This document shows positions 8,357 through 16,237 of a DNA stretch of 64,000 nt, piece by piece. Both the position numbers and the translations under genes were made by a program. Under the pieces are notes generated by a model that ran no database searches, had not been told where the DNA came from, and worked only from the letters and a program-made list of their open reading frames with translations. Origin of the DNA: Acidobacteriota bacterium (GTDB taxonomy: Bacteria > Acidobacteriota > Terriglobia > Bryobacterales > Bryobacteraceae). The stretch spans positions 248,001 through 312,000 of the forward strand of contig JAFKEE010000020.1 of the NCBI GenBank assembly GCA_017307505.1. The letters are read 5' to 3'. Each line of letters starts with the position of its first letter. Position 1 is the first letter of the stretch.

Positions 8357-9493
8357 ATGTTTGTACGCGAATGTCGTATTCGCATGATGCTTGCCGCGCT
8401 GACGGGCGTTGTCGCCTGGTCCGGACTTGCCGCGTTCATCCCCCTGAGTCTGGCCTTGCCGATTCTGTGCGCGACCCTGCCGACCCGGCGGCATCGGGTA
8501 TCCGTTGCCCTCGCCTACTACGCAGCGGCCCTGTGGCCGGTGATTGCCGCAGGGATTCAACTCTATGGATTGCCTGCTGTCCCGTTTCTACTCGTGCTTG
8601 TCGGGGTTGCTGCTTCTATGCTTGCGGCCTGCTGGCTTCTGCCTGGAACAGTTGTGCCCATGGTCGCGGCAGCGGCTCCACCCATCGGCATTATCGGCGT
8701 AGCCAATCCCGTGACCTCGGCCGGCATTCTGTTTCCCGGCACCAGTTGGATCGGATTGATTGCGACCGCCCTCATTCCGTTCGGCGTGGCGCGATGTCCC
8801 GCTTGCACCGTGCCGACTGTTCTGGCCGTCGCGCTGACGCTGAACGGACTCGCTCGCACTCCGCAGCCGCCCGCCGGTTGGCGCGGCGTGGACACGCCCT
8901 TCGGCGACATCCGGAACAAGAAGGACCTAGCCGCGGAATTCCGTAGCGCCGATTGGATTCAGCAGGTGGCCCGTTCATCTGACGCGCAAGTCCTTGTCTT
9001 CCCGGAACTTTCCGTGACGCGTTGGACCCCAGCCACAGAAGCCTTTTGGCAACCCACCCTGGCGCGGCTTGGAGAAGACAACCGGACCCTCGTTCTCGGA
9101 GCCGGGTTGCCGATATCCGGTGGACAAGACTATAGGAATGTTCTGATCGCTGTGCCTTTTCGCCTTAGTACTGAAACGGCGTTCGTCGAGCAAAGCATCC
9201 CTCTACCGTGGGTCATGTGGAATCCCATCGCCGTCAAGGATCGGGTGCCGCTCAACCTCTGGGGCCGCCGGACAATCGAGGTTGCAGGCCAGCGCGCCGC
9301 CGCACTCATCTGCTACGAGCAACTAATACTGTGGCCAATTTTCACGGCTGTGTCAGAACGGCCAACGGTGCTCGTGGCCATCTCGAATGCGGTCTGGACG
9401 AAACGCACCCCGATTCCCACGGTGCAGAGATCGGCGGTTTGGGCCTGGAGCCGTCTCTTCGACATTCCGGCAGTCTCTGCCGTCAATCAATAG
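8357..9493 (+). CDS. traB: TraB-type conjugal transfer protein (nitrilase-fold, membrane)
   Basis: A 378-residue protein with about five or six hydrophobic segments in the first ~165 residues, followed by a carbon-nitrogen hydrolase domain. The Glu-Lys-Cys triad appears as E217 (VFPELS), K294 (AVKDRVP) and C319 (LICYEQL). This is the layout of Ti-plasmid/IncP-like TraB, a transfer-enhancing protein whose reaction is not settled. It also resembles apolipoprotein N-acyltransferase (Lnt). It directly follows traF, the usual TraF-TraB order in Agrobacterium-type transfer regions. Start ATG 8357 is 7 bases after the traF stop. Confidence 0.8.
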   Translation: MFVRECRIRMMLAALTGVVAWSGLAAFIPLSLALPILCATLPTRRHRVSVALAYYAAALWPVIAAGIQLYGLPAVPFLLVLVGVAASMLAACWLLPGTVVPMVAAAAPPIGIIGVANPVTSAGILFPGTSWIGLIATALIPFGVARCPACTVPTVLAVALTLNGLARTPQPPAGWRGVDTPFGDIRNKKDLAAEFRSADWIQQVARSSDAQVLVFPELSVTRWTPATEAFWQPTLARLGEDNRTLVLGAGLPISGGQDYRNVLIAVPFRLSTETAFVEQSIPLPWVMWNPIAVKDRVPLNLWGRRTIEVAGQRAAALICYEQLILWPIFTAVSERPTVLVAISNAVWTKRTPIPTVQRSAVWAWSRLFDIPAVSAVNQ

Positions 9494-9501
9494 GAGGGCT
9501 T

Positions 9502-10227
9502 ATGCGAGTGCTCGCGTCCCTGGCTCTATTCTTTCCCAATCTCGCGGCGCAGCCAGCTTCGCGCCCCCTGACTACAGCGGAGTTCGCGGCCGTTGCGAAG
9601 AGTTGTGCCCCCGATGCGCCAGTGTCGACCTTGCGCGCAATCGCTAAGGTGGAATCCGCGTTCAACCCGCTCGCGATCTCTATCAACTATCCAGACAAAG
9701 CCCCGGAACGGCTGGGTTTGAATGAAGGTACACTGGCGCTTTCGCGTCAGCCCACAACACTGAGCGAGGCGGTTCGTTGGACGAAATGGCTTTACAGCCG
9801 CGGACTCACGGTCAGCGTTGGCCTGATGCAAGTGAACGCCGAACATCTGGCAGGTCTCGGTCTTTCCCTCGAACAAGCTTTCGACCCATGCGCCAATCTG
9901 CGGGCAGGGTGGACGATTCTGAACACGAAGTATCGAACGGCGGCGGCGGTTCTCGGCCAAGGTCAACTCGCACTTCACGCCGCGATCTCTTCCTACAACA
10001 GTGGTTCGCTAATTGCAGGATTTAACAACGGATACGTAGATAAAGTGATCCAGAACAAGCCCGAGGTGTCATCAATACCCGCGTTGGCGGGTCAATTGAA
10101 TAGGCCGGAGGTGTCTTCAGTACCGCGTAGTGTGGACCCGCCAAGTGTGCCGCCGGTATCGGAGACGGAAGTTGAAGACCCGAACGCGGCAACAACCCGA
10201 GTGTCGTGGAAAAGAAACAAGAACTGA
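9502..10227 (+). CDS. VirB1-like lytic transglycosylase
   Basis: A 241-residue secreted muramidase that would open peptidoglycan for a transfer channel. A signal peptide covers about residues 1-16. The SLT-type domain has its catalytic glutamate at E51 (AIAKVESAFNP), followed by SVGLMQVNAEH and AAISSYNSG. The last ~60 residues are proline- and serine-rich with an imperfect PEVSSIP/PEVSSVP repeat. Start ATG 9502 follows TAGGAGGG, 8 bases after traB. In VirB operons this gene opens the pore cluster (virB2 on), but here no virB2-B11 gene follows. Confidence 0.85.
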   Translation: MRVLASLALFFPNLAAQPASRPLTTAEFAAVAKSCAPDAPVSTLRAIAKVESAFNPLAISINYPDKAPERLGLNEGTLALSRQPTTLSEAVRWTKWLYSRGLTVSVGLMQVNAEHLAGLGLSLEQAFDPCANLRAGWTILNTKYRTAAAVLGQGQLALHAAISSYNSGSLIAGFNNGYVDKVIQNKPEVSSIPALAGQLNRPEVSSVPRSVDPPSVPPVSETEVEDPNAATTRVSWKRNKN

Positions 10228-10322
10228 TGGGAACCTAACGCGCTAAATGAGCATCTAAATTAGAAAGTCCGCAGAGCAGAAAGCGAGGCTGTGTCCAGAC
10301 CCAGTGAGCAGTTGAAGTAGGT

Positions 10323-10340
10323 CGATCTCCACCGAGATCG
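10323..10340. repeat. Hairpin in the gap after the virB1-like gene
   Basis: A perfect 7-bp stem CGATCTC/GAGATCG with a CACC loop lies in the 177-bp gap 10228-10404. No T-run follows, so it is not a typical intrinsic terminator. It may still mark the end of the transfer operon or a regulatory site for the next ORF. Confidence 0.4.
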
Positions 10341-10404
10341 GGCGAGGTTGACCGGATGTCCCGGTAGTCACCGCGTCCAATCTATCTTCCTTCGGAGGAG
10401 ACTT

Positions 10405-10911
10405 ATGGCCATTTTTTCTCTCCTGGCCGACCTGATTCATCAGTGCCGCTTGGCACGTTGGGAGGAGGAACACTGCACCGTCGAGGCAGTGGAGCTTGAC
10501 CCAGGTGAGTCCGTTTCGTACGTGCGGCTGCTTTGCATAGGGCAGTTGGTGAAGTTCAAGGTGTGCTCCTCCTCGCCCGTCGCGGCCTCCATTGGGCTGG
10601 ACAACTCCCTGCCTCTTGAGCCGTTGCCTGAGCCATTCGAATTCAATCCAGAACTGACGTGTTGTGTCTTGGAGCGGCTCTGCTTCCGCACGGATTTCTA
10701 CCGCTTGACAGTGGAGAACCACGGCACCAGTAGAGTGTCGGCGACGGTGGAGATTCTCGCCGAGGTGAGGTTCCCTTGCGCCCGGACTCGCGTCGAAAAG
10801 GTCATAAACTTCGGAGTGAACTTCCTGCGACGCCGGAGGGTGTTCGCCGTGGTTACAAGAATCGAGTCTTCCCCAAAGTCTGACGGCCGATCAAACGCCA
10901 CGCATGGCTGA
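10405..10911 (+). CDS. Hypothetical protein at the transfer/defence junction
   Basis: A 168-residue ORF starting at ATG 10405 after a strong GGAGGAG site. I recognise no family. It has several cysteines, a basic C-terminus (RTRVEKVINFGVNFLRRRRVF) and no clear membrane segment. The predicted fold looks strand-rich. It lies alone between the virB1-like gene and the large helicase operon. The following gap (10912-11050) shows only a ribosome-binding site for the helicase gene. Confidence 0.6.
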   Translation: MAIFSLLADLIHQCRLARWEEEHCTVEAVELDPGESVSYVRLLCIGQLVKFKVCSSSPVAASIGLDNSLPLEPLPEPFEFNPELTCCVLERLCFRTDFYRLTVENHGTSRVSATVEILAEVRFPCARTRVEKVINFGVNFLRRRRVFAVVTRIESSPKSDGRSNATHG

Positions 10912-11050
10912 ACCTTCAGCAAAGTCAGTGATTGAAATGAGATCATGGCATCAAGCAGCGTCTGCCTTCGAACAGCGCTGCTCGCGGCGCCTTCGCAGTC
11001 CGCCGAGAAGCCTTTTTGCCCCATCTTAGGCATTGATCGTTGGAGGATGC

Positions 11051-14000
11051 GTGAACGTATTTGACCTGGACGAATCCCTGATCCGGGACTATGAACGGTT
11101 TGCCAGATCATTCACCCAGATTCGCGCAGACGACATTCGTCGCCAGGTCAATGCCATTTATGCGACAGGCCGGTTTTGGCCCGAGCCCCTGATTAGCATC
11201 AATCCACACTATGAACGCGATGCCGATGTGGATTCGCTTGTTAAGGAAGGCCTGCTTCACCCAAATACAGCTCGGATTTTTCGTGCAGGCGATTCGCCAA
11301 TCACCCTGTATCGGCACCAAGCGCAGGCTGTGGCAAAAGCATCTAAGGGAACTAGCTTCGTCGTGACCACAGGGACCGGATCGGGAAAGTCGCTGTGCTT
11401 CTTCATTCCGATCATTGACGCAGCCGTTCGAGCGCGAGCCGCGGGAAGCGCAGCCCGCACGCGAGCAATCATCGTCTACCCGATGAACGCACTAGCGAAT
11501 AGCCAGATGCAGGAACTGCGGAAATTCATCGACCAATCCGGACTTCCCGAAAACCTCAGGCCCACGTTCGCTCGCTACACCGGCCAGGAAGATAGCAACG
11601 AAAGAGAGCTCATCAAGAACGCAAAGCCGGACATTCTGCTCACGAACTTCATGATGCTCGAATTGCTCATGACCCGTCAGAGCGAACGGGACCAAACCGT
11701 GATCGGGAATGCTGAGGACCTGGATTTTCTAGTCCTAGACGAATTGCACACCTATCGTGGCCGGCAAGGAGCCGACGTTGCCATGCTCGTGCGGCGCGTG
11801 AAGGATCGCCTCTGCAAGCGCAAACCGCCGATCTGCATCGGCACGTCCGCCACCATGGCGAGCGAGGGTGAAGATCAGACGCGCGCGGCTGCCGTAGCCA
11901 GGGTGGCAACGCGGTTGTTCGGTACGCCCGTAACGCCAGACGCCGTGATCGATGAGAGCCTGGAGCGGGCGACCGACGCCGGAGTGGACAAAACTTCGAG
12001 TCTCGCCAAATTAATCGACGCCCCGGTTCCGGAGAGCATGACTGACGAAGATCTGCGGCGGCATCCGTTGGCCGCGTGGATTGAGATGGAGATCGGGCTT
12101 CTCGACGGCCAGCGGCTGAGTCGGCGCGAGCCCACTACCGTGGCAAGGGCGGCGGAACGGCTGGCCGAGGTTACGGGCCGCGACCAGATTCGATGTGCGC
12201 AGCACATTCAGGCAATGTTGACGCTGATGAGCCGTCCCGGCTCCGAACGGGGCGGAGGCGGGGATCGAGCATTTCTCGCCTTCAAGCTGCATCGCTTTAT
12301 CTCTGGTGCGGGGTTCGTCTACGCAACGTTAAGAGGGGGCAGCGACCGGCGCGTCACTTTGGAAGGTCAGCGATTTGATCCGGCCGACCCGGATTCAAGG
12401 CTCTATCCGACGTTCTTCTGCCGCACCTGCGGTCAGGAGTTTCATCCCGTCACGTTGGTCCAGAAAGAGAACGAGCGTCAGATCCTTCCGCGCCCAATTG
12501 ACGAGACGCCGATTGAGGATGACGGATCGGAGGATCAAGCCGGATATCTAATGCCGGAACCGGAGGCCGACCCGGACTACGGCTTCGCTGGCGAGGCGGA
12601 TGACTTCCCGGAGGAGTGGACTGAAGTGGGTCCGGGCGGAGTCAGACGCCTTCGGCCAGACAAGCGCCAACATGCGCCCCAAAGGATCTCCGTGACGTCG
12701 GCTGGGACGGTCGAAGATGGCGGGAAGCCGTCATTGTTCCTCCCCGGAAGATTTAAGTTTTGCCCTTACTGCAAGGACCAGCCGCCAGGCCAAGCGCGTG
12801 AGATCAATAAGTTGGCAGGACTCTCGGCTGAAGGCCGTAGTTCGGCCACAACACTACTCGTGTCGAGCGCGTTGCGTTGGATGAACCTGACAGACAGCCG
12901 CGTTCCAAAGGACAAGCGGAAGCTCTTAGGCTTCACAGACAATCGCCAAGACGCAGCGCTGCAAGCCGGGCACTTCAACGATTTCCTGTTCGTCTCCCTG
13001 TTTCGAGCAGCCACTTTGGCGGCAGTGCGTGCAGCAGGGACGGACGGGCTAGGTGACGACGAGTTCGGCCGGCGTGTCCAGTCGGCGCTGGGCTTCACTT
13101 CTGTCAACAAGTCAAGGCGCGCAGAGTGGCTGTCTCGACCAGACGCGGTTGGCGTGGGACTCATTGAAGCGGAGAGAGCATTGGCTCGTGTCCTGGCCCA
13201 TCGCGTATGGGCTGACCTCCGGCGTGGATGGCGTTTCACCAATCCGAACTTGGAGGAACTTGGTCTAGTTCGCGCCTCGTACGTCGGTATCGACGAACTT
13301 GCCGCCGATGTCGATGCGTTCTCTTCTGCCGCGCCCGAGATTCAAGCCCTCTCACCTGAGAAGCGCCAAGAAGCGCTCACAATTCTTTTGGACACCCTAA
13401 GGCATGGGCTTGCCGTCACGGCGGACGCCCTCGACCCGGCGATGGTAGACATTATCGCCACGGCGGCGAGGCAGTCCTTGCGCCATCCCTGGTCGATCGC
13501 CCAACAAGAAAATCTACGAATCGCGGCCGCACTGATGGTAGAAGCGCCACGACGTGAGGATGTCAGCTTGCGCGGCGAGCCGCTCATTGTTCGCGGAGGT
13601 CCTCGTAGCCGACTGGCCAAACAGCTCAATAGAAGTGAGATCTGGGGCCGCCGCCTTTCAGCCAAAGCGTATGTTGAGGTGGTCCAATCCCTTCTCGAGA
13701 TTGCTGAGCGGTACCAGTTGGTGCGGCGAGTGCCCACGACATTCGACGTTGAAGGGTGGAGGCTCGAAGCGAATGCCGTTCGCCTGACCCCAGGCATTGG
13801 CCGAACCGATGACAGGCCGGTGAACCAGTACTTCGTGAGCCTCTACCAAACCCTCGCGGACGCCCTAGCGAAGGGCGGCGATGGGCTTTTCGGGCTGGAG
13901 AGCCGCGAGCATACAGCGCAGGTTGAACAAGAGCGCCGCGAGTGGCGCGAATGGCGGTTCCGGTGGGAGCCGAAGGATCAGGAAAAGCTGGAGGGCCAAA

Positions 14001-16237
14001 AGGAGCGGCTTCGAGAAGAGGGTGAGCCCAATGTCTTCCTTCCCGCCCTGTTCTGCTCTCCAACTATGGAACTGGGTGTTGATATCTCAGCTTTGAACGC
14101 AGTCTACTTGCGCAACGTGCCTCCGACACCAGCTAACTATGCACAGCGTTCCGGACGCGCTGGCCGATCCGGTCAAGCTGCGCTTGTGGTCACCTATTGC
14201 GCAGCGCAAAGCCCCCACGACCAGCACTACTTTGCCGATCCGAAACAGATGGTCGCAGGCGTCGTGAGACCGCCCGCGTTGGAACTGGCGAACCGTGACC
14301 TGATCGAGTCCCACCTTCATGCTGTTTGGCTGGCTGAGTCTGGGCAGAACCTCCAGGAAGACATTCCGCACGTGCTCGACCTCAGTGTAGGCACCTTGCC
14401 GGTTCGCAAAGAGATCGAAAGCAATCTCAGCAAGCAGGAACTCGCCAAGCGTGCCCGCGTGTCGATGCTGCGCATTCTTCAGAGCGTCAGTTCCGAAGTC
14501 ACTCCGGAGAATGCCCCTTGGGCTGCGGACCGCGAAGCCTTCGTCGGCGTCGTTTCCGATGCTGCATTCAGTAGGTTTTCCGATGCGTTCAAGCGATGGA
14601 GGCAACTCTACCTCAGCGCTCACACACAGTTGACCGAGGCCAACCGAAAGTCCGAGATGCACGGGCTCAGCAGCAACGAACGTCGAGACGCGAAGCTGGC
14701 GCAGGCGCAGGCAAATGAGCAACTCGCGTTGTTAGAAAAAGGAAGGTCCACCGGCGGTTCGGATTTCTACACCTACCGATACCTCGCCACCGAAGGCTTT
14801 CTGCCAGGCTACAACTTCCCACGTTTGCCAATCTACGCTTACGTGCCCGCGTTGGGTGCTGGTGGTCCGAAGGCCGCGTATCTGCAACGGGCTCGATTCC
14901 TGGCCATTGCCGAATTTGGACCGCGCAGCCTCATCTACCATGAGGGCCGGGCGTTTCGCGTCAACAAAGCAAAGATTTCCCCGGAGCTTCGGGCTGCTGA
15001 GGGCGGAAGGCTGGCCACAAAGACGCTTTTTGTCTGCGAGCAATGCGGTGCTTCGCACGAAGCCGAGCCGGAACTGTGCCAAGTCTGTAGCGCCAGCATG
15101 GCTGGCGTTCATCCCATCCGGAACATCGTTCGGATCGACAATGTTGAAACTGCGGCAGCCGAGCGCATCACCGCGAATGATGAGGACCGCCAGCGCCAGG
15201 GCTTCGAGATCCAAACAGTCTTTGCTTGGCAGCAGCGTGATGGGCGGCCCGATGTCTCTTCCGCGATCGCCCAAGACAAGGAAGGTCCGATACTCCGGCT
15301 CGACTATGCGCCCGGCGCGAAGATCAGCCGAGTGAACAAAGGACTTCGCCGACGGAAAGAGAAAAGCCTTTTCGGATTCGGCATCGATCCGGCGTCGGGC
15401 CGTTGGGTTGCCACTCCGGGAGAAACGAACGAAGGAGACGCCGACCAAGCTCCACCTGAGAAAACGCCGCCGCAACTGATTGTTCCGATCGTCGAAGACA
15501 ACAAGAATGCCGCGCTCCTTCGACTCGCTGAGGAGCCTCAATCCATCGGGACGATCACGACCCTGCAACACGCATTCACGCGAGGCTTGGAGACAGTCTT
15601 CCAGTTGGAAGAAGGAGAGACTCTGACGGAACCCGTGCCCAACCGGGAAAGCCGCAAGGCGATCCTCGCATTCGAAGCGACGGAAGGCGGTGCCGGCGTT
15701 TTGACTCGGTTGGTGTCCGAGCAGAGCCGCCTCGCGGAGGTGGCGAAATCCGCGATGGAACTGATGCACTTCCAGAACGTGGAAGAGGCCGTCGCGACCG
15801 GCGATCCCGGAAAGCTGACAGATGACCCAAAAGCCAACTGCGTCAAAGGCTGCTACCGGTGCCTGTTGTCTTACTACAATCAGCCCGATCACGAGCTCAT
15901 AGACCGCACAGATCCAGAAGCTCTCGAAACTCTCTTGCGCCTCGCGCGCGCCGAAATCGTTCCGGTGGCAAGGAAACTTCCAGACGGCGCTCAACAGGCG
16001 TCCTTGCCGATCACGGACACTTGGCGCTTGCCCGACACCGACCCCAGTCCTCTGTCAGTCGGAGACGCCACGTATCCACTCGTCTGGCGTTCTCATCTGG
16101 TCGTCGCGACACCAGAAGCGCCAACCGCAGACCAGCGTTCCGCGCTCGAAGCACTCGGTTTTAGCGTGGTAGCTTTCGACCCCACGTCAGTTGAGCCGCC
16201 AGCCGAATTGCAGCAGCTACTCGGAGCCGCAAAATGA
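11051..16237 (+). CDS. Very large DUF1998 helicase (DrmA-DrmB fusion-like or DruE-like)
   Basis: A 1728-residue SF2 helicase. The Walker A motif TGTGSGKS is at ~107-114 and a DELH box (VLDELHTYRGRQGADVA) at ~230. Two zinc-type pairs follow (FCRTCGQEF at ~456, FCPYCKDQ at ~570). The C-terminal helicase part shows MELGVDISALN and QRSGRAGRSGQA at ~1000-1045, and another zinc ribbon CEQCGASHE lies at ~1330. The end is a DUF1998/MrfA-like region (FEATEGGAGVL; then NCVKGCYRCLLSYYNQ at ~1600). DISARM normally splits helicase DrmA and DUF1998 DrmB, whereas Druantia DruE has both in one long chain. The neighbours (SNF2 helicase, methylase) favour a DISARM-like role. GTG 11051 follows GGAGG. The stop overlaps the next start (ATGA). 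Confidence 0.8.
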   Translation: MNVFDLDESLIRDYERFARSFTQIRADDIRRQVNAIYATGRFWPEPLISINPHYERDADVDSLVKEGLLHPNTARIFRAGDSPITLYRHQAQAVAKASKGTSFVVTTGTGSGKSLCFFIPIIDAAVRARAAGSAARTRAIIVYPMNALANSQMQELRKFIDQSGLPENLRPTFARYTGQEDSNERELIKNAKPDILLTNFMMLELLMTRQSERDQTVIGNAEDLDFLVLDELHTYRGRQGADVAMLVRRVKDRLCKRKPPICIGTSATMASEGEDQTRAAAVARVATRLFGTPVTPDAVIDESLERATDAGVDKTSSLAKLIDAPVPESMTDEDLRRHPLAAWIEMEIGLLDGQRLSRREPTTVARAAERLAEVTGRDQIRCAQHIQAMLTLMSRPGSERGGGGDRAFLAFKLHRFISGAGFVYATLRGGSDRRVTLEGQRFDPADPDSRLYPTFFCRTCGQEFHPVTLVQKENERQILPRPIDETPIEDDGSEDQAGYLMPEPEADPDYGFAGEADDFPEEWTEVGPGGVRRLRPDKRQHAPQRISVTSAGTVEDGGKPSLFLPGRFKFCPYCKDQPPGQAREINKLAGLSAEGRSSATTLLVSSALRWMNLTDSRVPKDKRKLLGFTDNRQDAALQAGHFNDFLFVSLFRAATLAAVRAAGTDGLGDDEFGRRVQSALGFTSVNKSRRAEWLSRPDAVGVGLIEAERALARVLAHRVWADLRRGWRFTNPNLEELGLVRASYVGIDELAADVDAFSSAAPEIQALSPEKRQEALTILLDTLRHGLAVTADALDPAMVDIIATAARQSLRHPWSIAQQENLRIAAALMVEAPRREDVSLRGEPLIVRGGPRSRLAKQLNRSEIWGRRLSAKAYVEVVQSLLEIAERYQLVRRVPTTFDVEGWRLEANAVRLTPGIGRTDDRPVNQYFVSLYQTLADALAKGGDGLFGLESREHTAQVEQERREWREWRFRWEPKDQEKLEGQKERLREEGEPNVFLPALFCSPTMELGVDISALNAVYLRNVPPTPANYAQRSGRAGRSGQAALVVTYCAAQSPHDQHYFADPKQMVAGVVRPPALELANRDLIESHLHAVWLAESGQNLQEDIPHVLDLSVGTLPVRKEIESNLSKQELAKRARVSMLRILQSVSSEVTPENAPWAADREAFVGVVSDAAFSRFSDAFKRWRQLYLSAHTQLTEANRKSEMHGLSSNERRDAKLAQAQANEQLALLEKGRSTGGSDFYTYRYLATEGFLPGYNFPRLPIYAYVPALGAGGPKAAYLQRARFLAIAEFGPRSLIYHEGRAFRVNKAKISPELRAAEGGRLATKTLFVCEQCGASHEAEPELCQVCSASMAGVHPIRNIVRIDNVETAAAERITANDEDRQRQGFEIQTVFAWQQRDGRPDVSSAIAQDKEGPILRLDYAPGAKISRVNKGLRRRKEKSLFGFGIDPASGRWVATPGETNEGDADQAPPEKTPPQLIVPIVEDNKNAALLRLAEEPQSIGTITTLQHAFTRGLETVFQLEEGETLTEPVPNRESRKAILAFEATEGGAGVLTRLVSEQSRLAEVAKSAMELMHFQNVEEAVATGDPGKLTDDPKANCVKGCYRCLLSYYNQPDHELIDRTDPEALETLLRLARAEIVPVARKLPDGAQQASLPITDTWRLPDTDPSPLSVGDATYPLVWRSHLVVATPEAPTADQRSALEALGFSVVAFDPTSVEPPAELQQLLGAAK

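Noticed and set aside
14732-15994. 420-codon frame on the minus strand
   Set aside because: Antisense to the DUF1998 helicase, whose zinc and DUF1998 motifs are in the plus frame.
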